The notes below the pieces were generated by a model. The model searched no databases and was not told where the DNA came from. It saw nothing but the letters and a program-made list of their open reading frames with translations. The translations under genes were made by a program, and so were the position numbers. A DNA stretch of 38,749 bases, taken from positions 1 through 38,749 of IMG/VR virus record IMGVR_UViG_3300048583_000081; one strand, given 5' to 3'. Below are positions 25,416 through 32,952 of this stretch, piece after piece. Every line of letters starts with the position of its first letter. Position 1 is the stretch's first letter. Source of the DNA: a virus.

Positions 25416-28400
25416 GTGCCTCCCAAGAAGAAGATCGCGCAGCCGATCGATCGGCCGCTGTCCAAGGCATACCTCCGCGGCTTCACCGGCTGGTCGACGG
25501 CGTACCCGCCTGGCGCCTCCGACCCGGCGAGCTGCCGTGTCATGGACAACGTGTGGGTCGATCGCAACGGAGCCATCGCAGTTCGCCCGGGTCTGCGCTA
25601 CCTGTCGTACACGCTCGGTCCGGACAGTCCGATCCTCCCGGAATCGGCGGGCATCGGGCTCCAGGGTCTCGAGATGATCGGCTCGATGGAGCTGTTCTAC
25701 GTCGCAGACGGGTCACGCGCCATGCTCTTTGCCGTTCGAGAAGATGATGGCACCGTGGGCTTCCGCGCCCTCCTGCTCTCCGGTACCTGGCGTTCGGTGT
25801 ACGGGCTCGAGGAAGCCGAGATCGGTTTCCGCATCCCTCAGGGCGAGGAGGCGCTGCGGTTCAGCGCGGACACCACCTACGTCAAGTACCTGCAGATCAA
25901 CAACAAGATCCTGGCGCTCTCCGACAACGGCGAGCCGGCGCGCTACTTCGATGTCGGCGAACGCAAGGTGGCCAAGGCACTGACCACCATCTCCGTGCCG
26001 GAGTGGGTCGAGAGCCACAAGCTGTCGGTCATCCACCCTGATGCCGACTGGATCTTCGACCACAACGGGTACTACGAAGTCTTCAACGGGATCGAGAACC
26101 CGACCTTCGAGGGCGGGTACTACGGTTGGACGGTCAGTGACAACGCGGAGATGCTGGTTGTCGATGGTGAGTTGCGACTCGCGTCCAAGCCGTCTCGCAC
26201 CAACGCGGTACCCAACCCTCTTCGTAACGTCGGGGTCAACATCGGTGGGTGGGTTGCCCACCCGGATATGCCGGCCACACTCTCTGCCACCGTCAACCAT
26301 CTCAAGATCGAGTCGACCGCAGCTGGTCGTTACGTCGGACAGACCCACAAGTTCTCCGATGGCATCAAGCCCTTCGAGCGTTACAAGGTGGCGTTCACCC
26401 CGGACACCGGTGATGCCACCGCACCTGAGCTGCTCGTCGACTTCTACACGATCGATGGCGCACTGATCGAGAACACGCTGCGCATCCCGATCCCCGAGAA
26501 CAGCTCGACCCGCTTCGTCAGCGACTCCATCCAGGTGCCCGATGGAACCGTGGCGATGCGCATTGGGTTCGGTGGTACTGCAACCGCTGCAGGCGACTCC
26601 GTGTGGGTGCGTGACGTGATCGTCTGCCAGGAGGATGAGAGCACCACTGGTTTCGATGGAGCGTCGGCATCATGCGAATGGGTGGACACGGCCTACAACA
26701 GTGCGTCGGTCTACCACCCTGCAGCCACGATCAAGCTCACCAGCAACCGGGCACCCGTCACCATCGGCCAATACCTGTACGCATCGATCGATGTCCGATC
26801 CGACAGCGACTCCACGCGATCGGTGACCATCCGCTCCCGCACGCACAGCACGTCAGGTGCCATCGATGTTGTCAGCGACACCACCTCCTTCACCACTGGG
26901 ATGGCTGCACGAATCGAAGTCACGAAGACTGCTGCCCCGTACCCCTCCGGCGAGCTCGAGGTATCTGTCTCGAGCTTGGCTCGCGGCGAGTACTTCTTCG
27001 TCGATGACGCGCTGCTGTGCTCCACGAATCTTGCCGACCCCGGCTACTTCGATGGCGGCATGGCCGACACCTCCAGCTTGCTGTTCAACTGGGAAGACCC
27101 GCTGCGCCCGCACGCATCCCGTAGCCGTCGTGCCTACCTGTGGAGTGCCACACCAACTCTGGTGGCGGAGACCCCTGCTGCGACGACGTTGATCAAGGCG
27201 GGCGGCTCCGGCCAGAATCCGTACAAGATGGCGTTCTTCTACACGTTCGAGAACGAAACGGGTGAATCAACGCCTTCGCAGATCACCGAGGTTCGCATGC
27301 AGCGCCCCTGGTCGAACTGGTACTGGGAGGAACCGGATGCGTCTGGCGGCCCGAGCGGTGATGCGACCACTGACCCGTTCCTGGCGTGCGACCAACTTGC
27401 GGCCATCATCCCCACCGCGGTCTACAACCAGGCCGTGGACGAAGGCGCGCTCAAGTGGAATCTCTACGCCATGTCCTGGTCCGATCAGTCTCCGGTGCCG
27501 GTCGAGGCTGACCTGGTGGGCACTGGTCTGATTCGCTCGAGTCCGGACGCGGACCCGGCGCCGGCCGATCCGGGGCGGTACCTGGTCATCACGCCGCGCA
27601 AGCTGGTGACCAGCTACGCCCTGAACCTGCCGACGAAGGACAACCGGACCAACTACTCCGAGGCCCCGCGCCACCGCAATGGGCTGGTTGCCGGCGAGCG
27701 GATGATCCTGGTGGGCGATCCGACCAACCCGGCAGGCATTCAGTGGACCTCGCGTGCACCAGCCGACTCGATGAACTTCACCCCGACCAAGGGTGGTGGC
27801 AGCAAGACACTGACCTCGGGCAACCTCAACATCCCGGTCGACGTCCAGCTGTGGCAGAACCCGCAGTCCGTAGACACCCTCACCATCCTGTGCAATGGCG
27901 ACAACGGTGAATCGATCGCGTACTACATGGCGCCGGCCTCGGTGAATCAGAACTCGACCGGCACCATCCAGGTGATGGGCTTCGAGCAGGTGACTAACAC
28001 CCCTGGCACTGAGGCGGTCTACGGCTCCGAGGTCATGAACAACGGCCTGTACCGCCCGGTGGACTACGGGCTGGTCAAGTCGACGGCCAACAACTACAGC
28101 CTCAAGCACAAGGTTGTCACCGACGACATCGCCAACCAGTGGCACGACCTGCGCAACAAGTCCCAGATCGTGACGGCTCAGCTCGAGAACCGGCTGTACA
28201 TGCTGGTGAACAACGCCCTCGGGGATCTCCTGGAGCCGGGCTGCAGGGGCAACGAGCTGTGGGTCTACGACATCACCAGTGAAGCGGGCTCCTGGTCACG
28301 CTTCACTATCCAGGCACACGGTTTGAAGGTCTTCACCGTGGGCAACCGCGCTCGCCTTGGCGTCCTGCGGCCGGACGGAATCTACTACCTGGACCCGTAC

Positions 28401-28919
28401 TACCGCATGGACGACGCCGTGCAGGGTGCGGAATCCAGCTACGTCGTCTACCAGCAGCCCATCGAGTGGTACTTCGAGACCAACACCCAGGGTGCCAACC
28501 GTGCCCACGACGCCTGGTGCCACCTGCAGCAGGTGGTCCCGACGTTCGGCAACATGACCGGCACCGTGCGGTACGGAATCAAGGGCCAGGAGATCAACGG
28601 CCGCCGCGCTGACACCGAGAAGCTCTTCACCGACGATCGCCCGTACGACCACGGCAAGGCCGTGTGGGATGTCCAGGACATGTTGGCCCTGCGCCGGGAC
28701 ATCATGGAGTGGTTCTTCTACGCTGGGTCGGTGCCTGGGGAGTACAGTCACGGGCAGGTAACGGCTGTTCAGTACCGCTACACCCCGGTCAGTGTGAACG
28801 TGGGCTACGAGTTCGGCACTATCGAATCGTACGAATATGGGACAAACGTCGCAGAAGGCCCAGATGTGTACAGCGACAACGGGATCCCAACGCCGTACAT
28901 GGACTACACCCGCCCCTGA
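25416..28919 (+). CDS. Tail nozzle (tail tubular protein B-like) with carbohydrate-binding-like inserts
   Basis: This 1167-residue protein starts at GTG after a perfect AGGAGG. The N-terminus reads like T7 gp12-type nozzles: FTGWSTAYPPG followed by DNVWVDRNGAIAVRPGLRYL. The C-terminal part (from about residue 690) has the beta-propeller and loop style of nozzles. Residues about 215-560 are different. They hold two jelly-roll-like units, each ending in a strand such as DSVWVRDVIVCQED or GEYFFVDDALLCST, and the second is followed by GYFDGGMADTSS. This is the pattern of CBM4/9-type inserts seen in actinophage minor tail proteins. The nozzle therefore probably carries its own sugar-binding domains. 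Confidence 0.75.
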   Translation: MPPKKKIAQPIDRPLSKAYLRGFTGWSTAYPPGASDPASCRVMDNVWVDRNGAIAVRPGLRYLSYTLGPDSPILPESAGIGLQGLEMIGSMELFYVADGSRAMLFAVREDDGTVGFRALLLSGTWRSVYGLEEAEIGFRIPQGEEALRFSADTTYVKYLQINNKILALSDNGEPARYFDVGERKVAKALTTISVPEWVESHKLSVIHPDADWIFDHNGYYEVFNGIENPTFEGGYYGWTVSDNAEMLVVDGELRLASKPSRTNAVPNPLRNVGVNIGGWVAHPDMPATLSATVNHLKIESTAAGRYVGQTHKFSDGIKPFERYKVAFTPDTGDATAPELLVDFYTIDGALIENTLRIPIPENSSTRFVSDSIQVPDGTVAMRIGFGGTATAAGDSVWVRDVIVCQEDESTTGFDGASASCEWVDTAYNSASVYHPAATIKLTSNRAPVTIGQYLYASIDVRSDSDSTRSVTIRSRTHSTSGAIDVVSDTTSFTTGMAARIEVTKTAAPYPSGELEVSVSSLARGEYFFVDDALLCSTNLADPGYFDGGMADTSSLLFNWEDPLRPHASRSRRAYLWSATPTLVAETPAATTLIKAGGSGQNPYKMAFFYTFENETGESTPSQITEVRMQRPWSNWYWEEPDASGGPSGDATTDPFLACDQLAAIIPTAVYNQAVDEGALKWNLYAMSWSDQSPVPVEADLVGTGLIRSSPDADPAPADPGRYLVITPRKLVTSYALNLPTKDNRTNYSEAPRHRNGLVAGERMILVGDPTNPAGIQWTSRAPADSMNFTPTKGGGSKTLTSGNLNIPVDVQLWQNPQSVDTLTILCNGDNGESIAYYMAPASVNQNSTGTIQVMGFEQVTNTPGTEAVYGSEVMNNGLYRPVDYGLVKSTANNYSLKHKVVTDDIANQWHDLRNKSQIVTAQLENRLYMLVNNALGDLLEPGCRGNELWVYDITSEAGSWSRFTIQAHGLKVFTVGNRARLGVLRPDGIYYLDPYYRMDDAVQGAESSYVVYQQPIEWYFETNTQGANRAHDAWCHLQQVVPTFGNMTGTVRYGIKGQEINGRRADTEKLFTDDRPYDHGKAVWDVQDMLALRRDIMEWFFYAGSVPGEYSHGQVTAVQYRYTPVSVNVGYEFGTIESYEYGTNVAEGPDVYSDNGIPTPYMDYTRP

Positions 28920-28930
28920 GGAGGAGCGCC

Positions 28931-29080
28931 ATGACCGAGCCACTGCCAGAGGACTTTGGTCCCGAGGACATCGTCGAAGTCCCCGACGAGCAGATCCTCA
29001 ACGAGGACGGCACGCCACTCGACCCGAACGAGCACGACGTCGAAGACGGTGCCGGCGATGAGGTGGCTCTCGATGGGTGA
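28931..29080 (+). CDS. Small acidic protein upstream of endolysin
   Basis: This 49-residue frame starts with ATG, with GAGGAG just upstream. It is strongly acidic (MTEPLPEDFGPEDIVEVPDE), with 17 Asp/Glu and no hydrophobic segment. It lies between nozzle and endolysin and overlaps the endolysin start by 8 bases. The good ribosome site and tight packing support it. No function can be given. Confidence 0.65.
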   Translation: MTEPLPEDFGPEDIVEVPDEQILNEDGTPLDPNEHDVEDGAGDEVALDG

Positions 29081-29969
29081 GATCAAGAAGAACCCGTACA
29101 TCGCGGAGTGGCTCAGGGCCAAGGGCCTGAAGGTGGTCGAGTACCCCGGCTGGGAGGAGCGGTCGCGCCCCGCATCCACCGGGTCGTTCAACCCGCAGGG
29201 CATCATGATCCACCACGATGCGTCCCCCAAGGGCCCCTCGCCGGCTCTGCCGCGCTACTGCGCCGAGGTGGGCAGTCCCACCAACCCGCCACCCGTCTGT
29301 CACCTGTGGGTCGCCTACGACGGCACGTGGCACGTTCTGGCCGCGGGGCGTGCCAACCATGCCGGACTCGGGGGCGGGGCTGACGCGGCCCCCAGCGCCC
29401 GCTGGATCCCCCGCAACAGTGGCAACGCCTACACCTACGGTATCGAGGTCGATCACACCACGGGTGAGATCTGGCCGCGGGCGCAGTACGAATCCCTGGT
29501 GAAGGGCGTGGCGGCCCTCGTCCAGCTGATGGGGCAAGGCTCGGCCGAACGGGTGACCTCCCACAAGGAGTACGCTCCAGGCCGGAAGATCGATCCGCAC
29601 GGCATCAACATGGACGTGTTCCGCTCCCAGGTACAGCGGGCGCTCACCCCTGCATCCAAGCCGAAGCCGCCGGTCAAGCCGAAGCCCAAGCCGAAGCCGT
29701 TGCCGGTGGTCAACCTGCGGAACGTGCAGCCTGGGAAGACCAACAGCGATGTCACCGTGCTGCAGAAGGCGCTGATGAAGGCGGGCTACGACATCCCGCT
29801 CCTGCGCTCGGGCAGGGCCGAGTACGGCTACTTCGGGGCGCAGACCAAGCACGCCTACGCCCTCTGGCAGCGCAAGCTGGGCTTCAGGGGTAAAGATGCT
29901 GACGGTCGACCGGGACTTCAGTCCTTGACTCGACTAGGCCGAAAGACCGGGTTCAAGGCTGCACGCTGA
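29073..29969 (+). CDS. Endolysin: N-acetylmuramoyl-L-alanine amidase with C-terminal wall-binding domain
   Basis: This 298-residue protein cuts the bond between muramic acid and the peptide stem. The Amidase_2 fold spans residues about 20-195. GIMIHHDAS carries the first zinc His, YGIEVDHT lies in the central strand, and TSHKEYAPGRKIDPHGINMD carries the second His, the Lys/Arg pocket and the Asp ligand. A basic Pro-Lys linker (residues about 195-215) leads to a peptidoglycan-binding repeat with VLQKALMKAGYD and FGAQTKHAYALWQRKLGF. No signal peptide is present, so it needs the holin. The ATG at 29073 is chosen because AGGTGG precedes it by six bases. Confidence 0.9.
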   Translation: MGEIKKNPYIAEWLRAKGLKVVEYPGWEERSRPASTGSFNPQGIMIHHDASPKGPSPALPRYCAEVGSPTNPPPVCHLWVAYDGTWHVLAAGRANHAGLGGGADAAPSARWIPRNSGNAYTYGIEVDHTTGEIWPRAQYESLVKGVAALVQLMGQGSAERVTSHKEYAPGRKIDPHGINMDVFRSQVQRALTPASKPKPPVKPKPKPKPLPVVNLRNVQPGKTNSDVTVLQKALMKAGYDIPLLRSGRAEYGYFGAQTKHAYALWQRKLGFRGKDADGRPGLQSLTRLGRKTGFKAAR

Positions 29970-29992
29970 GTTTGTGACACTTGTGACACCCC

Positions 29993-30015
29993 TGTGACAC
30001 CTGCGGGGTGTCACA
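29993..30015. repeat. 23-bp palindrome TGTGACAC-N7-GTGTCACA, copy 1
   Basis: TGTGACAC (29993-30000), seven bases, then GTGTCACA (30008-30015). As RNA it would form a 9-bp hairpin with a 5-base loop just after the endolysin gene, so it might also help end late transcription. The same design with the same N7 spacing recurs at 30190-30212. Confidence 0.75.
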
Positions 30016-30093
30016 ACACTTCCGCCCCAGTACTGGGCAAGAAGGGCTGAAACAGCGTGTGACACTTGTGACACCCCTTTTTCAAAACTTCTA

Positions 30094-30124
30094 TTGAGAA
30101 GGAGGAAGAAGGGGTGGATATAAA
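30094..30124 (+). promoter_or_regulatory. Candidate promoter in the loop of the heptamer array
   Basis: TTGAGA (30094-30099) and TATAAA (30119-30124) are each 5 of 6 to sigma-70/sigmaA consensus hexamers, 19 bases apart, which is slightly long. It is the only A/T-rich spot in this gap and faces the 30337-35504 operon. Flanking heptamers on both sides could serve as repressor or activator sites. Confidence 0.45.
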
Positions 30125-30189
30125 GAGTACGCGTTTTGAGGTGTCACAAGTGTCACAACCCGTTTTGCCCAGTGTGGGCCCGGAATTCT

Positions 30190-30212
30190 TGTGACACTTG
30201 GCAGGTGTCACA
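30190..30212. repeat. 23-bp palindrome TGTGACAC-N7-GTGTCACA, copy 2
   Basis: TGTGACAC (30190-30197), seven bases, then GTGTCACA (30205-30212). The spacing is the same as in the copy at 29993-30015, its mirror partner in the array. Two matched inverted pairs suggest dimer-binding sites for a protein that also binds the direct repeats. Confidence 0.75.
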
Positions 30213-30276
30213 AGGTGTCACAAGGTGTCACAGCGACACGCCCAACCTGGCTGCATGCGCGACGGGTGTACATCTC

Positions 30277-30310
30277 TTCAATCCGGGTGCTAGTCTCCGC
30301 CTGGATTGAA
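30277..30310. repeat. Inverted repeat before the 30337 gene
   Basis: TTCAATCC (30277-30284) and GGATTGAA (30303-30310) are perfect 8-base arms around 18 bases, within the leader of the downstream operon. The AAGGA ribosome site (30324-30328) lies just after it. It may be an operator or a leader hairpin, and chance is possible. Confidence 0.4.
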
Positions 30311-30336
30311 CCCGCCACCCACCTAAGGACCTGCGG

Positions 30337-31170
30337 ATGAATCAGAACACCGAACGCTCCATCATCTGGAAGGCGCTCAAGGCCGCCGGGTGGAAGCCCG
30401 AGGAGGGGCGCGGGTACATCAAGTATCCGCTCGCCGACCTCCACGCTGAACTGGAGCGATTCCAGAACGCGACCGGACAGGTGCTCGAGATCGAGGTGCC
30501 GAGCGACGTCGACGACGTGCAGCCCACTCCGTCCGAGCCGATCCCTGCCGAGGTGGACGGGCTCGACCCCGACAGCCTCTTCGCCCACCCGCAGCTCGGG
30601 CCGCCGCCGGCCCAGCCGGTCCCGACTCCGCCGGTGCAGCTGCCGCCAACGGAACCGCTGCGGCAGAACCGCCCGAACCCGGACGAACTGCCCGGCCAGC
30701 GCACGCTCAACGAGGACGCGGAGGTCATCCGCATCGACGACGCCGGGCGCATGTGGTACCAGGAGGAGGTGCGCAAGCCTGCGTACGCCAAGCCCCGTGG
30801 CCGCCGCATCCTCCGCTACGTCGAGAAGGGTGTGCAGACCGAGACCGTCAAGGCCGGTGAGTACGTCGAGTCCTTCGAGGTCGAGGGCCAAGGCCCCGGC
30901 AAGGCGGCCGAAATCAAGATCACGCTGCCCTCCTACCAGGTCGGGATCTACAAGGACCCGCGCTTCCCGTTCAAGATCCACTGCTACGGCGGCTCAGAGG
31001 CGTTCGACCTGGCCGACGTCGAGCAGTACTACGGCGGAGTCGAGCTGGTACCCAGCACGATCAAGCGGGTCTACATCGAGAACGACCTCTGCTACGACAT
31101 CCGGTCTGTGATCCAGACGATCCAGGCTGAGTTCCGCCAGCTGCAGCTCACCGGAAGGATCGGTTCATGA
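30337..31170 (+). CDS. Unknown protein with Pro-rich middle
   Basis: This 277-residue protein is the first gene after the heptamer array and starts with ATG after AAGGA. Residues 1-45 are a small helical/beta domain (SIIWKALKAAGWKPEEGRGY) that looks DNA- or protein-binding. Residues 55-125 are Pro/Asp-rich and disordered. Residues 130-275 form a folded beta domain with ITLPSYQVGIYKDPRFPFKI and a C-terminal helix (IRSVIQTIQAEFRQLQ). It is coupled to the next gene by ATGA. A gene in the packaging half that may act at the array is one idea, but I do not recognise a family. Confidence 0.6.
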   Translation: MNQNTERSIIWKALKAAGWKPEEGRGYIKYPLADLHAELERFQNATGQVLEIEVPSDVDDVQPTPSEPIPAEVDGLDPDSLFAHPQLGPPPAQPVPTPPVQLPPTEPLRQNRPNPDELPGQRTLNEDAEVIRIDDAGRMWYQEEVRKPAYAKPRGRRILRYVEKGVQTETVKAGEYVESFEVEGQGPGKAAEIKITLPSYQVGIYKDPRFPFKIHCYGGSEAFDLADVEQYYGGVELVPSTIKRVYIENDLCYDIRSVIQTIQAEFRQLQLTGRIGS

Positions 31171-31799
31171 CCGACGAGACCACCACGCCCGACATCGACA
31201 CCACCCAGCTGGAAGGTCAGCTGACGGTTCAGGACATCCTGGACACCCCGGAGGGCGACGTTCCGCTCGAAGCGGTGGCTGAGGGCCCGTACCACTCGAT
31301 CCTCGAGATCTGGTCCGCCATCGTCAGCGGCGCCCCGTCCGAGGCCGAGAAGCGGATCACCCCGCAGTGGGCCACCCGCATGGCCGCCAAGCACACCGGC
31401 GTCCGGGTGCAGGACGCGGGGCTGCTGCAGGACTACTACTTCGGCCACATCATGGACCTGGCCAAGATCCTGCAGTTCGAGATCGAGACCGACGACGAGT
31501 GCCTCAACGTCACGAGTGCCACTGAGGACGTCGAGCACAACTCCTTCCACTACAAGAACGTGCTGATCACGTGGCAGAAGCAGTTCCTGCAGTGGGAGCT
31601 CGAGTGGGACTACACGGCTGAGGATGCTGCCATCCAGGTGGCGGCCCTGTCGGAGGTTCACTCGATGTTCTTCTCGCCGGAAGGCGTCACGGGGCTGCTG
31701 GACCAGATCAACTTCCAGTTCACCGACGCCGACCGTGAGACCCTGCAGGGGGAGCTGCAGGCTCTCCTCGACGAGGCGGAGAAGGTGACCAGTGAGTGA
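31167..31799 (+). CDS. Unknown acidic protein
   Basis: This 210-residue protein is very acidic (TDETTTPDIDTTQLEGQLTV and a C-terminal helix ending LLDEAEKVTSE) with a helical core from residue 45 on. Residues 95-150 are aromatic and His-rich (HNSFHYKNVLITWQKQFLQW). It starts in an ATGA overlap with the previous gene, and its last codons hold the GGAGAAGG that serves the next one or two starts. It lies upstream of the two-frame gene and the terminase; assembly or packaging roles are possible. Confidence 0.6.
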   Translation: MTDETTTPDIDTTQLEGQLTVQDILDTPEGDVPLEAVAEGPYHSILEIWSAIVSGAPSEAEKRITPQWATRMAAKHTGVRVQDAGLLQDYYFGHIMDLAKILQFEIETDDECLNVTSATEDVEHNSFHYKNVLITWQKQFLQWELEWDYTAEDAAIQVAALSEVHSMFFSPEGVTGLLDQINFQFTDADRETLQGELQALLDEAEKVTSE

Positions 31800-32952
31800 G
31801 CAGCCAGGAGCCGGAGGGGACCAGCGCACCGGCTTGGAGATCACGTCTAACGGCGACGTGGCGTTCGGTGCTCTCATGGATGTCCTGGTCGCGGAGGAAG
31901 GCGACCAAGGAGCGGGCGGCAGCGGAGGATCGGGAGCTGCTGCTGGCACAGATCCAGCTGCTGGTGCAGCAGGCGGTGGGTTCGATCCCGCCGCTGGTAC
32001 TCCCGCCGCACCTGCAGTACCCGCCACCGATCCCGTCACAGGCGCCCCAGTTGTGGGAGCTGGAGCAGATGGTCAACAGCCAGCTGCTCCAGGCGTTCCG
32101 ACCACTGGCGGAAGCGATGGAACGCCAGGATCAGATGCGGGAGCAGCGGACGCAGGATCTGCTGACGCAGCTGCGAGTGGTGGAGGGGATGCTGGTGGAT
32201 CTGCTGAAGGCACAGCCGGGCCCGCTGGTGGAGATGCAGCAGGACTTGGGTTTGCTGGACTCGACGACAAGGCCGTAGCTGAAAGGCTCGGCAGCCTCAG
32301 CACCACCATCGAGCAGAACATCGGGCGCGCCTTCCAGCAGGAGGCGTACGGCGAGGTTCAGGCGGAGTACAAGCCGTACTTCGACGCGCTTGAGAAGCAC
32401 CCCCGCCTCCTGGTCGGCACACAGGTTCCGAAGATCGGCGGGGCTCAGGGTGACATGGAGACGCTCAAGAGCTCCGACGACGCCCGCGAGTGGCAGGAAG
32501 CGGTCAAGAGCATCCTGGTCCCCGAGATCCAGTCCCGGGCACAGACCAAGATGGAAGGGTCACGCGACTATCTCGAGACCCTCCACTCTTCCGTCGACCT
32601 GTTCCTGCAGAACCGAGACCTCATCCCTGGCACGCCGAACTTCAACACTCAGCTGGCCAACGCCTTCGCTGAGATGGCCACGCCGTACGAGGTCCGTGTC
32701 GAAGGCAAGCTCAGGGGCTACTCCATCCCGGTGCAGCCTCTGATTGACAGCCTGCGGAAGCAGCTGGCAGCAGCCCCCTCGCAGCCGAGCGCGCCGCCGG
32801 CACCTGCCGGAGGGTCGGCCCAGGGTCCGTCCAGCCCTGCCGCCGACCCTCCGCAGGCTGGAATCGCATCGAAGGCTGGCGCATCGGCAGGCCAGGCGGA
32901 AGACTTCTCCACACTGTTCGGCACTATCGGATTGCCCAACCTGAAGATCTGA
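31792..32952 (+). CDS. Probable head-assembly protein; low-complexity middle overlaps a second frame
   Basis: This frame encodes 386 residues from GTG 31792. Residues 1-40 look ordinary (GLEITSNGDVAFGALMDVLV). Residues 45-160 are almost only Gly, Ala, Pro, Asp and Ser. From about 32260 it becomes clearly coding (VAERLGSLSTTIEQNIGRAF and a long helical domain) and ends with an Ala/Pro/Gly linker and the peptide LFGTIGLPNLKI. By hand count, only about 37% of third positions in the middle are G/C, against about 85% in the other frame over the same bases. A scaffold is one possibility. The C-terminal part has no in-frame start nearby, so it must be read from upstream or by a -1 shift at 32248. 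Confidence 0.7.
   Translation: MSEQPGAGGDQRTGLEITSNGDVAFGALMDVLVAEEGDQGAGGSGGSGAAAGTDPAAGAAGGGFDPAAGTPAAPAVPATDPVTGAPVVGAGADGQQPAAPGVPTTGGSDGTPGSDAGAADAGSADAAASGGGDAGGSAEGTAGPAGGDAAGLGFAGLDDKAVAERLGSLSTTIEQNIGRAFQQEAYGEVQAEYKPYFDALEKHPRLLVGTQVPKIGGAQGDMETLKSSDDAREWQEAVKSILVPEIQSRAQTKMEGSRDYLETLHSSVDLFLQNRDLIPGTPNFNTQLANAFAEMATPYEVRVEGKLRGYSIPVQPLIDSLRKQLAAAPSQPSAPPAPAGGSAQGPSSPAADPPQAGIASKAGASAGQAEDFSTLFGTIGLPNLKI
31796..32278 (+). CDS. Overlapping +1-frame reading frame with strong coding signature
   Basis: This 160-residue frame starts at a GTG 4 bases inside the other GTG and ends with TAG. From 31905 to 32275 it is made of CTG, CAG, GAG and GTG codons, about 85% GC at third positions. 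It encodes a helical, Gln/Leu-rich protein: EDRELLLAQIQLLVQQAV, a Pro-rich turn (PLVLPPHLQYPPPIP), then coiled coil LLQAFRPLAEAMERQDQMRE and LRVVEGMLVDLL. That looks like a genuine scaffold or coiled-coil protein, better than the same bases in the other frame. An internal ATG at 31880 could also start it. Both frames share the ribosome site GGAGAAGG. Confidence 0.65.
   Translation: MSSQEPEGTSAPAWRSRLTATWRSVLSWMSWSRRKATKERAAAEDRELLLAQIQLLVQQAVGSIPPLVLPPHLQYPPPIPSQAPQLWELEQMVNSQLLQAFRPLAEAMERQDQMREQRTQDLLTQLRVVEGMLVDLLKAQPGPLVEMQQDLGLLDSTTRP
32248..32254 (+). other. Candidate -1 ribosomal frameshift heptamer G_GGT_TTG
   Basis: In the 31796 frame the codons here are GGT then TTG preceded by G, which exactly fits X_XXY_YYZ. 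A -1 slip puts ribosomes into the 31792 frame right where that frame becomes strongly coding, 22 bases before the TAG of the first frame. A small hairpin (AGGCT-CGGC-AGCCT) lies at 32284-32297, somewhat far for a stimulator. Confidence 0.5.

Larger units (their letters stand above)
29972..30233. repeat. Dyad-symmetric array of twelve GTGACAC heptamers
   Basis: Twelve exact GTGACAC copies start at 29974, 29983, 29994, 30059, 30068 and 30191 on plus and at 30008, 30141, 30150, 30205, 30215 and 30225 on minus. The order of orientations (+ + + - + + - - + - - -) is its own reverse complement. Mirror pairs fall around 30102.5 (four outer pairs within one base) and 30107.5 (two inner pairs). The two arms also match between the heptamers, for example ACTGGGCAA in both. 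The arms end in TCAAAAC (30082) and GTTTTGA (30133) around a 44-base purine- and A/T-rich loop. The close spacing of 9-11 bases puts many sites on one helix face. It may be an operator or a replication origin. Confidence 0.9.

Noticed and set aside
30114-30194. Short plus-strand frame (26 codons) with AAGGAGG eight bases upstream of GTG
   Set aside because: It starts upstream of the likely transcript start of the candidate promoter and is built of repeat heptamers; the purine run probably only imitates a ribosome site.
30011-30211. Minus-strand frame of 66 residues with CDTC and CHKC pairs across the array
   Set aside because: The Cys/His pairs come directly from the repeated GTGACAC units read in one frame. 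There is no ribosome site, and it lies wholly in the symmetric repeat.
29990-30240. Classical CRP-type sites (TGTGA-N6-TCACA) in the array
   Set aside because: The inverted pairs have 13 bases between TGTGA and TCACA, not 6, so a CRP-like regulator is not supported.
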